From the NCBI GenBank assembly GCA_016169945.1, contig JADLSH010000190.1, positions 1,426,001 to 1,490,000 on the forward strand: DNA of 64,000 bases. The letters are read 5' to 3'. Source of the DNA: Trachythela sp. YZ-2020. Taxonomy: Eukaryota > Cnidaria > Anthozoa > Malacalcyonacea > Clavulariidae. The notes beneath the pieces are model-generated. The model searched no databases. It was not told the DNA's origin and saw only the letters and a program-made list of their open reading frames with translations. How positions within the stretch are numbered: the stretch's first letter is position 1; each line of letters starts with the position of its first letter. The position numbers were made by a program, and so were the translations under genes. Positions 46,565-63,719 of this stretch are shown here, piece after piece.

Positions 46565-47878
46565 ATGCGATGATAGGTTCGCAGACAATGAATGTAGAAT
46601 AAAATCTATTTATTTTGCAGTTTATGTAGAAAATTATTATTTTTAATAATAATAAGTTTATTTAATTCAAATATATATTGTTGAGTTTGTTTAACGTTAT
46701 TCAGAGGGGATACGCCCTTGCAGAAGACACCTCTAATTTGGACGGAGATTTTTTTCGAAGGAGGAACACAAATTGATGGAGCCAATAAGAAATATTTTAT
46801 GGTTATTTAAGCGAAAATTAAAGCCGTTTTATATGGTAATATATCAAATCCGACAATGATTTTATCGGAAATCCAGTGCGCGCAATTAGATATGACCTCG
46901 CAAATGAATAAGAAAAATTTGAATTAGTTAAGATCACATTATCCAGTTGCCGTCACATTACTGATTTCCTTTGTGAATTATTCATGAATTTGAGATTATA
47001 TTGTAGAAATATAATTGCTTCGTTCTCTTAAAAGCACCACCTATTTTTTGCACTAGAATGTTTAAAAATACGTGAAATTAATTAAGGAATGAATCCTTCA
47101 TAAACATGAAAGATTTCTTAAAGATCGAGGTAGTTGTATACAGTGGATAAACTATGTGCTGTGCACTATTGCCTTTAACTCTTTCTAGGTAAATGAACGA
47201 TGATTATGCAAGCTTATATCCCTTCTATACCAGTTAATAAATTGACACTGGAAGCTGCAATTATGACTGTTTTATTAACGATCAAATTTCACAATCATCA
47301 ATACGGATTACAAGCTATTTCTACGAATTATGCTAATTTTGTAATCCATCATTACAGACTTGACAAAATCATCTAATTTACATCAAATGAATTCAAAATG
47401 CAGTATAATAACCGCATCGCACATTGTTTTATATCATTTAATATTCACTACGAAATTAATGCAATGAAATGCAACATTCTTAGCTTAGCTCATGCGCCAG
47501 CTATAATCGGGGATTCTAACATAAACTCAAAGACTAAATTTAACTACTTTCACGAATTAAACGGATATATACAATGCTCGATAGCTTTCATCTCAGCTGA
47601 AGGCTGGCTTAGCCCAGTGCTGGTTTAGACCGTAAACGTTTTTGTTATCAAAATAGCTTCATCAAGTTTGACGCAAAAACATTTTCGCCAAGCAAAAACA
47701 TATTTCACACGAGATATAATTAGTGACCTACTATACGCGATACATTTCATATTATACATTAATTCTTATCCTACGTCGTACACAGAGTCTATTTCACCGT
47801 AAAGTTGGCTGTTTCCGCATAAATCAATTCTGAAATGAAAATCAGAGAAAGCAAAATATAAATATTCAATTGAGACAG

Positions 47879-48060
47879 ATGGTGGTACAGTCGTTAGTAC
47901 GTGTGCCTTTCACCTCTGTGATCAGGCTTTGATTCCTGCAATATCCGGTTGCAATTGCATGATCATAATTTCACCTCAGTGTCATGCGAGAAGAGTACTT
48001 CCAGTTTGACTCTACCAGATATTCTTTCCGAGTACTCCAGTTTTTGGCCATTACTAGACC
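47879..48060 (+). mobile_element. tRNA-derived SINE, copy 6
   Basis: GATGGTGGTACAGTCGTTAG, GTGCCTTTCACCTCTGTGAT and CTTTGATTCCTGCAATATCC, then AGAAGAGTACTTCCAGTTTG, match the copy at 32.3 kb. It runs directly into a 109-bp satellite unit. Confidence 0.7.
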
Positions 48061-48240
48061 TGCGAGAAGAACAGTTTAGAACTGAACTGAACTGATAGAG
48101 CTATTCAGTATAACCAAAGTTAGTTTAGTTCAGGTTTCCACCTGTAGTAACACTGGATCAATAAGGGATGACCCTTACTGGATCTCTATTGGAGAACAGT
48201 TTAAAACTGACAGAACTATTCAGTATAAATAGAGTTAGTT
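48061..48240 (+). repeat. 109-bp satellite units after SINE copy 6
   Basis: AGAGCTATTCAGTATAACCA and a second partial unit (GAACTATTCAGTATAAATAG), with the AACACTGGATCAATAAGGGA block between them, match the TUFM-intron array. Confidence 0.7.
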
Positions 48241-48249
48241 TGAACGACA

Positions 48250-53473
<5,224 letters not shown>

Positions 53474-54273
53474 GATTGCAGAAGTGTTTTCCGAGTCCGA
53501 GGGGAAGCGTGTGCAACGTTTCAATCCACCTTTGCTGTCTGGCAGTTCTCCCCCCCTGTCACGCGCACGTATTTTGCATAAAATCATAAAATTAATTATT
53601 TATAACTTTCTTTGTCTAAAAGTGTTTTCCCGGCCCAATAAAAAACTTTTTTCCCGTTCAAATCGGTTTGTATAATACCCACCTACAATTTAAATTTTAA
53701 CAATTTAACGATTGCCAAGGTTATCAGTTTTATAGAATTATATCATTTATATGTGTTGCATTAAAATGAATTTTAATCTTATGTAGTCATAATAAAATGG
53801 AAATGTGTTTTTTGATCGCTAGTTAAATAGTTAATATCAGTAGATGAGCGTATTTCATGTCTTCTGGGCGCAATAATACAGAAAAGCCATCATTGGAAAG
53901 CTAAAGTCCTCATCTTTCTATATACATTACAAATAAATCGTTAAACCAGATAGTTTAAATATAATAACCCGTTGAAGCTGGATTACCTTTTTTGATCATG
54001 ACTGATGGTTAGGATTAGGTTAGGATTAGCCGATTAGATTTAGGATTACGATTAGGAAAGCCCTAGTTTCAGTCCTCTCGCGGACTATTAAACGTTTTAT
54101 GCAAAATGTAAATAGATGTGAATACTGTGATTTTGTTGTATTTCTCGGGGTTTTTCGAGGTTTCCTTTGCAATGAAAACATCATGAAACTGCTTTACTTC
54201 AAAGCATAGAGGATTTTGCAGTGTTTATAATCATAATTATTCAGTATTTGAACTTTTTGAAGGCAGACATACT
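53474..54273. promoter_or_regulatory. Divergent spacer between ERK and ZMAT5
   Basis: 800 bp head to head. It contains a TTAGGATTAGG-rich stretch at about 54008-54058. No core promoter element is clear. Shared regulation is only suggested by geometry. Confidence 0.35.
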
Positions 54274-56449
54274 ATGGGAAAAAGATATTACTGTGAATAC
54301 TGTGATAGACATTTTGCTGATTCTCCCGGCAATCGTAAGAAACATGTAAATGGCATCCAACACAAGAGAAATCGTAAACTGCATTATGATTCGTTCAAAG
54401 GTAATATGTCCAGAATTTACTGTCGTTTCCATCTAAGGATGAACAGCCACCGGGAAAATTTCAAATGTCTCAGCCAATTTATAGCATGAAGCTACTTAAA
54501 CATGATTGCGCTGATTGGGCTAAAACCTGTCAAATGCTCATTACAAATTTATAATGCGAATGCATCTGTGACTGTTTGTCATTAAGGGTTAGCACTAAAA
54601 AGCGGCGTGAGCAGGCAGCTGGAACAGAAAACCCACGGCGAAACAGAACCAGAACGCTGGAACGAAAAAAAACGAAAAAAAAACAACCGGGCATTTCGCT
54701 TTACAAAAAATGAAGAAACTCGAAGTTCGAGATGTAGACATATAATATGAATTGAAATTAAAAACAATTTTTTTTTATTTATATTTTATTTATTTTTTAA
54801 TTTTAATTTTAATTTAAAGTGTAAAAATCAGTGTCACAATGCACATACACAATGCACAACAAAGTTCATCACATAGTTCATCAAATTGAGATTACAATAA
54901 TTGTTAGAAACAAAAAAAAAGAACAAGAACAAAAACTCTACCACTGTTTAACATGTAATTTAACGTAACATGTACTCACCGAATATCGAAACAACATGCA
55001 AAAAAACAACTTATAAATTTTCCTCCCAATCGTCGGCCATGCTTAAATGGATGATGTAGCCAAAAAAATTTCTTGCTTAAAAATATTCTTATTTTTTTCA
55101 AATTTTTTTTTCGTTTTTTTTTCCAGTTCTTTATCGTTCGGTTTTCTGTTCGTTCGGGTTTTCTGTTCAGTTCAGCCCGTCATTAAGCCTGGTTCACACT
55201 AGAAATTTTGTCTGCGATTATTATCCTCCTGATGCATGTGAATGAGTGGACTCACGAACAAAAGTATGTGACCATTATGGGATCGGTTTTACAAAGGCAT
55301 ACGTTGATATGTCATTTGCCCGATCACATCGATCAGGAAGAGAAAAATTGCCGACAAAATTGCTAGTGTGAACCATAATGCAAATGACGGTGTTAAATGC
55401 AAAACCTTAATTTTGAGAATGTGGTTTTACAGTAAACCAACCTTACCCTGCCTAACCCTAACAGTAATTTGGACTCAATGCTCCACTGTAGTCGCTAGTT
55501 TCAAGACCAGTACAGCAGTACGACTTCTTATAACAGACATATATGTTTCTATTGTTGACTAGATCCTGTACAACTACTAGCAGAAGAAGCTCAGAAGTTG
55601 CCTTGTAGAAAGTTCTTTCAATCAGGATCATGTGACTTTGGAGATAACTGCCGATATTCACACACAAACCCACAGATGTTATTGGAACAACAAGGTATAT
55701 AGTACTGAGTTGATCAGCCGCCAATTTTTGTTTTGCCCATTCTTTCTAGAAAGCACGGGACCTCAGAAAGTGCAGAGCACCAAAAAAACATGGGCTGTGC
55801 AAAAGTGATTGGCCTTTGAAATGCTCACTATTGTTGACTTATTATAAAGGGAGTGTAACCGGAATTTTGGCCAGGTTCAAACGCTGCTTCACTCACATGC
55901 CAAACTTAATTTTGCAAGTTATTAGCGTTACAGGGACGGAATATATTAATCATTAACAGTAAGTGCAGCAGATTTATTTGGAGCGACAGTGTATTAATAT
56001 TTGGGAGAACCTGTCACATGATGCAATGTTGGAGCAACATTGTATACCTGTTTCTGTTTTTGCAACTAGCACAAGTTAGTTTGGCATTGCGATTGGAGCG
56101 GCATTTGACATGAGGCCAATCCTCCTGTCCTGTGTTTAATACTACAGTATGTCAGTATCCCTAATTATGATTGCTTTGCTTTTTTTTGTTTTTAGCGAGA
56201 GCCCGATCATCATCAAACACTTTTGAAAATGAACCTAAACTAAGCCAGTGGCTAGCCAAATGGGAGAAGAGACGAAAATACCAACAAGGCAATAAGGACT
56301 CGAAGGAAACAACTGTAGCTGATGAAGACAATACTACCCAGAAGTTTACATTGCCCACCAATCTTCCCCCATTGTCTCAATTACCCCCCTCTATGTTACC
56401 ACCACCCCCAGGAGGCTACCCAAAGTTACCAAAAGTTCAATGGGGTTAA
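54274..56449 (+). CDS. ZMAT5: Zinc finger matrin-type 5, U11/U12 snRNP 20 kDa protein
   Basis: Three exons, 54274-54400, 55563-55694 and 56196-56449, phases 1 and 1, give 170 residues, the same length as human ZMAT5. It is a component of the minor spliceosome U11/U12 di-snRNP. Residues 1-34 hold a U1C-type C2H2 finger (C7, C10, H24, H30; NRKKHVNGIQH). Exon 2 holds a CCCH finger (PCRKFF..CDFGDNCRYSH). The C-terminus is Pro-rich and ends PPPGGYPKLPKVQWG, matching the family's conserved PPPGGWP...VQWG ending. Intron 1 carries a TTAA-flanked MITE. The presence of this protein implies U12-type introns in the host. Confidence 0.95.
55183..55380. mobile_element. TTAA-flanked MITE, family B, copy 2
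   Basis: Left end TTAAGCCTGGTTCACACTAG; right end CTAGTGTGAACCATAATG, whose TTAA is degraded. The interior shares ACAAAAGTATGTGACCATTA and ATCACATCGATCAGGAAGAG with copy 1 at 4450-4653. Lies in ZMAT5 intron 1. Confidence 0.7.
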
Positions 56450-57391
56450 GACAATGATAGCATGGTTAGATCACCACCAAGATGTGAAAAAAGAAGTTAA
56501 AACTACTTTTTTAATTAATTCAATGTAAATACTTTGTAGTATGTTTTTGTATAGTTTATCAAAGGTTGTATAGTTTATATATAATGTATATATTTGTATG
56601 TTATCTTTGCATGCCACAATGGCATAACGTTATATCAGGGGGGCCCCGGTTCAAAAATTTTCAAGGCCCCCCCCGAAAAATTTTAAATCTAGAGTCTCTG
56701 AAATGCCATTTCCTGGACTTTGGGGGAAGATTTTACAGAATTCTGATGGTCGAAAACGACATTTTAACATATCAAAATTTACAATTTGTTAGGAAATTAG
56801 TACGGTTGTACCGTAAATTGTTAATTTACATTTATATATAGATGAATTGTAGAGTTTATGTCTGCGACACTTGATTTCACAGTCTGAGCCTGGCTACCTG
56901 GGGGCCCCCCTTTGGGCCATTGGTGTTGGGGGCCCCCGGGTTCGCCCGGTCCGAACCCATAGTAGTTACGCCACTGGCATGCCAGTTACTAATTATATAA
57001 ATGGATCAAGTTGTGTTGTGCTCCTGTGCCAATCTTCCAAGGAGGTCTACGCTTCACACACTTAGTTGGTCGTGCTGTACCTTGTTGAATATTGACAGTG
57101 TCAACCCCACCAGGTGATTTCCCAGTGGGTCATTCAGTGTTTTGACTGAAATATAGCACAAAATGCATCCATTGAGGATTGATCCATAGCCAATATTGCA
57201 AAAACAAAGTGCGAGCAGGATCGGTACCATTGCGCTGTACCTGCAAAATGTATAATCCTGCAAAACCCTGCAAAATTGTCAAATGCGCAAAATTATAATA
57301 AAATGCGCATAGTAGACCCCCAGCTGTGACGCTAGTTCTAGTCCACATGCTGAAAACGCACGGATTTTGGTCTTTGGTTCCGCGATTCAAC
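56450..57391. other. Spacer between ZMAT5 and DENR
   Basis: No gene seen. The middle is taken by a GC-rich-ended repeat element at 56609-56985. Confidence 0.45.
56609..56985. mobile_element. Repeat element with G/C-rich ends
   Basis: Left GCCACAATGGCATAACGTTA then GGGGGGCCCC. Right GGGGGCCCCCGGGTTCGCCC then TAGTTACGCCACTGGCAT. The outer 15-20 bp are imperfect inverted repeats of each other. Non-coding interior. Probably a non-autonomous DNA transposon. Confidence 0.5.
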
Positions 57392-60300
57392 ATGGCGGAT
57401 GACGAGGAGTTGAGTTACCCATTGGAAATGATTTATTGCGGAGGTATTTTCAAAAATTGAAGTTTGATTTTGATGTTTACATGTTACGATTGATATTTAT
57501 GTATCCTATTATATTTTGTATCTTTTTTATAGTTTGTAGCCTTCCTAGCGAGGTATGTTCAAGGCTATTTTGAAAATTATTTTTGTTTTATATAAAATTT
57601 CCAATAATATTCTATAGATGGTGTTTTCCACAAAAGAAAGGAATTAAAATTTCCAGTTTCAATAAAATCTAGTGGCAGACACCCTCTCCGGTGTCTGCCA
57701 CTGACACTGGCCTTGATAATGGGATTTTAATACTAAATACTCTCTCCGAAGGTAGTGGGTGTGCCAAAATAAGTCCTTTGCATAACGTGAGTGACTGGAT
57801 GGCATGGAGAACAGTGGGTTTCCAAAACAATGAAAAGACAATGGAACATGGTAGCACTAAGGTTCCATTAGGTTGATGTAACTCTCTACGTTTATACTTC
57901 ATAAATTAGTATTGTGAATACAGTCCAAGTTACGACCAATGTAAGGAATGGTGGAAAGAAAGTTACCCTGATGAATATGAAGACATGATTGCACAAGGTA
58001 TTTATATAATTGTTTAACCTTGAGGGTGCAACATCAGATTGTGGCGACTGCCCCCTCAAGTGGCCGTCACATACTTCACCAATCGTTTTATTTGCCACAC
58101 CCTGCGTATGCCCCTACTAAATTGTGTAATTACTATCACTTCCTACCGATAAAAATTGTTAATCCAAAACATTTTTTTCAGTTGCTCAAGGTCTTGAAGG
58201 ACTAGATATTGCTGGGGGAAAGAAACGACAGACTAGAGGTAACAATCCTAGGGATGGATGGACAGCTTGATTCGATAGGGGGGTGCTAAGCGGGCTTGGT
58301 CATGAAGCAGGGCGTGGTCATGAAGCAGGGCGTGGTCGGTGACCGAGGAAGGGTGAATCACCACTGAGGACCCCCTACAGGGTCAAGAGGGTTATCTTGT
58401 CAGAAAACGTTCTAAAAATAAGATGGCCTAGATGGTCAAAAAGGCCCATCAATGGCCTGATATTATATTTTTGCTTGATACAGGGCACTCCCTCCCCAGT
58501 AAATGGCACTCCCCACTTGGCACTCCCTCCCCAGTAAATCCATCCCTAAACAATCCTAGCTGGACCAACACAAATATCTATGCCACAATTGTACTACTAA
58601 TTGATCTTAGAAGTGCTTACATCACATAATTTTCAAACCATGAATAATTGACCAAAAAAAATATCCTACAAGTGTCCCACAGTGCACTAGGCATTCCCAA
58701 AGTCTGTATGTATTAAAAATTGTGTGACTTCAAGTGCCACTAACTCCAAATATGATGCAATATTTGTATCATTCTGAGAAGAAATGTAATATATCCTTAT
58801 AGTAAAAATCCTCATCTTGATCAACTATTCACTGTCAAAGTTTCCGGATATGATGTCATTAGATGAATTTTAGCATCAAAAAACAAAGGAAAACTAATTT
58901 ACAATTCACCTAATGACATCATATCCGGTAACTTGGACAGTGAAAAAGTTGATCAAGATGAGGATTTTTACTAAAAAGATATATTACATTTCGTCTTAGA
59001 ATGATCCAAATATTACACATGCCAAAAATCATATTTGGGGTTAGTAGCACTTTAAGCACTTCTCAGGTCTACTGTGCTGATAATATTGAAGTTTACATCG
59101 TCCAATATTTCCTCAATATTTACTGTAGGAGGTAAAGGTGTTGTCAAAATTAAGAAGAAGGTACAGTCTGCAGAATATTAAAAGTACAATGATGATGTCG
59201 GTTTTCACTTGTTTCCATCTATCAAACTGACGTTGCGCAATTTTCCCGATTTTCAAATATTTTCATATTCGTTTTTCTTGATTTTTCTTCATCACTGACA
59301 CGGTAGTGATTTCCTTTGTCTTTTCCTCATGAATTATTAATGATTTTAAGCCGAAAAGTGTGTTGAAAAACAAGGCGCTAGCCGAGTTTTTTAACATACT
59401 TTGAGGTGTTTTTAAATCACTACAATAAACTCCTTCTCGTGTATGATATAGCTTCTCAAACAAACCAGTATTTAAAGAGAAATTCAACGCGAAAGTTGAG
59501 TTAATTTATGGGTGTTTATTACCGTGGTATCAAGACAACGATACGGTGGTGATTTCCTTTGTGTGTTTGCTCATGAATTATTAATGAGTTTGAGAAATCC
59601 ATATATTTCCCCTTCAGCAAAGCACAGGACCAAAGAAGATTACAGTATCGATATCACAACGAAGCAAGAAAAAATATGTCACTGTAGTGACAGGCCTAAA
59701 GACGTATGGTAAGTGACCATTTGTTTTAAAACTAAAATTTTTAGTACTCAAAACTCTCGACAAGTAATAGTCCGTTTGCCACGATTTGTATGCAGTAGCT
59801 AAAGTAAACGGCAGCTAACAACTCTCGAAGTCTTCAAGAAATATAACAAAGTTTATAAGTTGCCAATTAGAGAAAATATTTTCTTAGGCCGTCCATGACC
59901 GTCTATTAAAAAGTAGCCGTCTAAATTCAAAATGGCCGTCCTTACGACGGTTGGACGGCCGCCTGGCTAAATGTCTGGTTAACTCAATTTTTATTTTCCA
60001 GAAATCGATATAAAGAAAGCAGCAAAATCATTTGGCCAGAAATTTGCGTGCGGCACTTCAGTTACTGGCGATGACGAGTTAATTATTCAAGGTGACGTAA
60101 AGGATGACGTCATTGATTTTATACAAGAAAAATGGCCAGAGGTAAGAGACCAACCTATATCTTCTATTAAGCAATAAGCACCCTCTCAACCCCGTTTCCA
60201 GGAATAGAAAGTTCGAGCACTTTGTGACACAAATTAATTTTAGCAATTTACACACAGCCGCTCGACCATATTGTCAATTGTGACCTTGTGTAATTGGGTG

Positions 60301-60509
60301 ATAATTATGGATACATTTTGTAAACAATCTCACTTCTGCATTCTTTCGCCTAGCAAGCTTTCCGTCATTGTTTCGCAGTCCCTTGCATCGTTTGGCGATG
60401 TCATGGGACTGCCCGCACTCGCAGGCTATTGAACAGGACAAAACAATATGTTTTCTTATTGCCGTAGGTTGACAATGATAGTATAGAAGATCTAGGAACG
60501 AAGAAATGA
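57392..60509 (+). CDS. DENR: Density-regulated protein, translation reinitiation factor
   Basis: Eight exons: 57392-57443, 57533-57552, 57910-57997, 58182-58238, 59129-59160, 59618-59708, 60002-60141, 60468-60509. Phases close; 173 residues (human 198). With MCTS1 it recycles 40S subunits and supports reinitiation. The N-terminal part (YPLEMIYCG, then CSLPSEYCEY) carries the metal-binding cysteines, followed by [14 protein letters not shown] Lys-rich linker leads to the SUI1 domain in exons 6-8: [42 protein letters not shown], ending [10 protein letters not shown]. Introns hold a family H arm (57805) and a foldback element. A poly(A) signal candidate lies at 60543. Confidence 0.95.
58732..59052. 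mobile_element. Foldback element with about 145-bp arms, in DENR intron 4
   Basis: AAGTGCCACTAACTCCAAAT at the left pairs with ATTTGGGGTTAGTAGCACTT at the right. The arms stay largely complementary through AAAAATCCTCATCTTGATCA and ATGACATCATATCCGGTAAC, with a roughly 35-nt A-rich loop. Confidence 0.8.
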
Positions 60510-60542
60510 GAATATTTTTCTAGGATGTAAATAATTTTTCGC

Positions 60543-60548
60543 AATAAA
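60543..60548 (+). terminator. Candidate poly(A) signal of DENR
   Basis: AATAAA 34 bp after the DENR stop codon. Confidence 0.5.
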
Positions 60549-60941
60549 ATTATTTCATTGAACCAACCGTTATTTGGACGCAATTCCTTATCACGGTGTG
60601 AGGTTTGTGTGATAAGACCTCCTTTCCAATTGGTCGTGGCGCTCACAAGTATGTCAAGGTGGCCGGTGTAATATAGTGTAGAGATATCTTCACAATCAGT
60701 AAAGATTGATTTACATACAGCACACAATAGGTGAAACGTGAATCAGAGCAACTATTGTAGTTCTAAAGTTAAATGTCTGGCCAAAACCATAGGAATCTTC
60801 GGTAACTCCTTCACTAAGGATTGACGAACACTTTGTACACCAAGGGTAATCTAACAAGTTCTCATTCATTTCAATGAGATTCACTTGATAGTTCACTATT
60901 TTCTTTTATCGTTATTAGTTATGCTGCCCCGCCATGTTTTC

Positions 60942-61119
60942 TTAAGGTACGTTCACACACAGCGATTTATCATTCCGATTTTAGGTTTTGCTGAATGTTA
61001 ATGACGAATATTTTCAGTTGATGATGTCACCAGATGACGTTTGCCACGTATTTTTCAAATATCATTAACGTGCATCTGAAATCGGCCAGATAAATCGCTG
61101 TGTGTGAACGTACCTTTAA
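60942..61119. mobile_element. MITE, family A, copy 3, with intact TTAA target sites
   Basis: TTAA|GGTACGTTCACACACAGC at the left and GTGTGTGAACGTACCT|TTAA at the right. The interior is in the opposite orientation to copy 1 (5862-6028). Intact TTAA on both sides supports piggyBac-type insertion. Confidence 0.8.
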
Positions 61120-61589
61120 CGAGTAAATAACGAGTTTTTGTATCGGTTTCGTTATGTTAAATTCGTTCTTGCGTTGCTTGAGAAGTCGGCTTCATTGGGG
61201 TCCATCTTGACGGATATTTAAGAGTGATTTACTGTTGGCAACACTATCAACAGGGCCGCACAGAGGTAAAATTTGAGGTAAAATATGCATTGAAGGCTTT
61301 GATCAAAGTCTTTGAAAGGTTTACGGTGTCACACACTTTGATCATAGAATCTTTGCAAGAAACCAGCTTTTAAATAGTGATAATGCCTCACGTCATACTT
61401 CAGTTTGGTCAGCTAGACTGCAATCGTTTCCATGCCCCACCACACATGCACGACGCTGTCCACTTTTGTTCCCAGGTATTTTCCGGTTGACCGTCGACTG
61501 ATTGAGTCAGTAAAGAGATACCATCACATCTAAACATAGGGAACATGCTCTAGTATTAAAAAGTTATAAACTGCTTGACTATAAAACTA

Positions 61590-61905
61590 AATTACCTTCG
61601 ACTGGATTGCTCTATCAGTTCTAAACTCTTCTCCCTGAGATCCAGTAAGGCCATTCTTTATTAATCCAGTATTATTACAGGATAAAACATAAACTAACTT
61701 TATTTATATATACTGGATAACTCTATTAGTTCTAAACAGTCCTCCCTAGAGCTTAGATGTCGAGTAAAGATTATCCCTTCTTGGTCTAAGTTTTCTACAG
61801 GAGGGAACAGGAGTAGCCAGAGAAAGCTGTGGTGTTTGGTAGAGTCAAACTGGAAGCACTCTTCTCACATGTGACCAGTGAACTCTACATAAACTGGAAC
61901 GCTAA
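61590..61905 (-). mobile_element. tRNA-derived SINE tail (copy 7) joined to 109-bp units
   Basis: Minus-strand GAGAAGAGTGCTTCCAGTTT and GACTCTACCAAAC (about 61845-61872), then GTAGAAAAC and two 109-bp-type units (AGAGTTATCCAGTATATATA; AGAGCAATCCAGTCGAAGG). The order is the same as at 47879-48240. Confidence 0.65.
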
Positions 61906-62424
61906 CTCAAGTCTTGTGATTGGATGAAGCCAATTTGAAGCTAAGAGCGGGAACCGCGCGGGGGAAATGCACTTTCAAAAAGACTAGGGAGAGTTTCGAG
62001 GAGTGGAAAATTCCGTCAAAAGTTTGTTTTTTAGTGAAAATGAGCAAGAAAAGTCTTTTTTTATCCGAAGGGTTTCTGGATAGTTCTCACTGCTCTACAC
62101 TTAGTTGCAGAAAAAATTCTCGAGGGGCAACAGTTTTGTATACGAAAAAATGGCAAATGTATGAACGTGCCGAAGCAAACCGCTCTTCAACTTCAAAAAA
62201 GCTACTTTAAAACATTTCGACAGTCCCAAAACTTGTTTTGTACTAATGTCCAAGTATTGAAGTCTATTTTCAGCTTTTAGTCGTTGCTGTAACTGCTGTA
62301 GAACGTGAGTAAATCCATGTTTTCCAAGTTGTGTATTTTTCGACTCCGTACGTACATGGCGGCCATCATGAGTGGCTTCAAAGATGGCGGCCAAGTTATC
62401 GTTCCAGTCCCCTTAGAGTTCACT

Positions 62425-62545
62425 GCATGTGACTGCGGCGAAACTATAATCAGACAACTGCATATTGCAGGAATCGGACGCCGGTCAGAGGTGAAAGGCG
62501 CATGGACTAACCACTGTGACACCAACACCCAAACACAACCCTTAC
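62425..62545 (-). mobile_element. tRNA-derived SINE, copy 8 (head)
   Basis: Minus strand GTGTTGGTGTCACAGTGGTT, GCGCCTTTCACCTCTGACC and CGATTCCTGCAATATGCAGT match the head of the copy at 32.3 kb. The tail is missing. Confidence 0.7.
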
Positions 62546-63168
62546 TTTGTACACTGTCGAAGCTTCGTATCAGATACGTTGCCAAGAAACTGTTTGGTCA
62601 CGACATCAACGTTACCACTGTACTGACTGGTCAGCAGCCTTAACGGCAACATCCGGTCACGTGGTTTTTCGCCAAACTCGTACATATCGGTTCGTCCGGT
62701 TTTAGATACGCTTGTTTACCGGTAACTCCTAAGACAATGAGATAATGAATTCAATTTTGTACGTCTAAACTCCTCGCGTGTTTCACGCGCACTCCACGAA
62801 GCAGCGTAGTCTACCTAAGCGCCAGGGGACGAGGCACGTGGTTTCGGCACATGAAAGGTTCGACCTTTTTGGTGTGTCTAACGCAAACAATTTAAAGAAT
62901 GAAAAACCTAACTTAAGTTGTACCTTGATTAGTAGGAGACATCAACATTGACTGGTAGAGGAAATTTAAATGGTTTGAAAAATACGATTCCAAATCTAAA
63001 GTAAAAGAAATTGTTCTTGGGAATACAGTAGATAAACTTGAACTGTTGTGGAAAACATAACGACTAAATATATTGACAAAATATATATAAAACGACTAAG
63101 AAAATATTTTAACACAAGTAAAAAGAATGAATGAAAGATAAGTAAAGAGTCGTAAAACGAACACTTAC

Positions 63169-63270
63169 CTGAAACGGTGTTTTCCAGTTCATTTGCATCC
63201 AGCTTTTGGTGGTTGACCATCCAGAGCCTGGAAACGAGTTTAAACAACTGTACCACGTACTCGTGTCTCT
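63169..63270 (-). CDS. Internal exon of an unidentified gene (partial)
   Basis: A 102-bp open segment bounded on the minus strand by CCCTTGTAG| and |GTAAGTG, both good splice sites, phase 1 in and phase 1 out. It encodes about 34 residues with an amphipathic, helix-like pattern (YVVQLFKLVSRLWMVNHQ). I do not recognise the protein. Neighbouring exons were not found: leftward are repeats, and rightward the window ends. Confidence 0.45.
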
Positions 63271-63334
63271 CTACAAGGGAAAAATCGTCATATAGTAAAC
63301 ATTTCGGATAGTAAAAACTTCATAGAGTACTGCA

Positions 63335-63475
63335 CTTCTAGACTAACTCTATCTATGGATAGCTCCAGGTCCAGTAAGGGTCATTCCTTGGTCCAATATT
63401 ACTACAGCAGGAAACCTAAACTAAACTAACTTTATTTATACTGGATAGCTCTATCAGTTCCTAGAGGTCCAGTAA
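63335..63475 (-). repeat. 109-bp satellite unit, isolated
   Basis: Minus-strand AGAGCTATCCAGTATAAATA, AGTTAGTTTAGTTTAGGTTT and TAGTAATATTGGACCAAGGA match the 109-bp unit at 17.9-18.4 kb. No SINE head is adjacent. Confidence 0.7.
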
Positions 63476-63719
63476 GAACCGTTTCTTATTGCTTAGTGGT
63501 AGTGTAGCAGGATAACCTGAGGACACAGAGGATAGGTTAAATAGGGAATATCGTATTCGAACGTACCAATAGCTCCAATACAGTATGGTAAGATTCCGGG
63601 CGACTGTTTCGACCATATTAGTACCAAAAGAAGGAGTTGTTTTAACAATAAAATACATAGGTTGTCACGCATGAGACTCGCCTGAAATGTAGGTTATGGA
63701 ATATTAGTTTTACCCTGTT

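Larger units (their letters stand above)
46478..48249. other. Convergent spacer between the SMase-D-like gene and ERK
   Basis: No gene seen. I searched the minus strand here for the missing ERK C-terminal exon and did not find it. A SINE and one 109-bp repeat unit lie at the right end. Confidence 0.45.
60510..63168. other. Spacer right of DENR with dispersed repeats
   Basis: No gene seen. Contains a family A MITE, two SINEs and 109-bp units. An ATG-rich stretch at 62350-62400 (ATGGCGGCCATC, GATGGCGGCCA) is partly palindromic, and I do not support an ORF there. Confidence 0.45.

Noticed and set aside
54008..54058. Interstitial telomere repeat
   Set aside because: TTAGGATTAGG-like units are few and irregular and not the TTAGGG of animals.
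62101..62643. Plus and minus ORFs of about 100 residues with ATGGCGGCC starts
   Set aside because: They overlap a SINE head and a locally palindromic stretch, and no conserved motif is seen.
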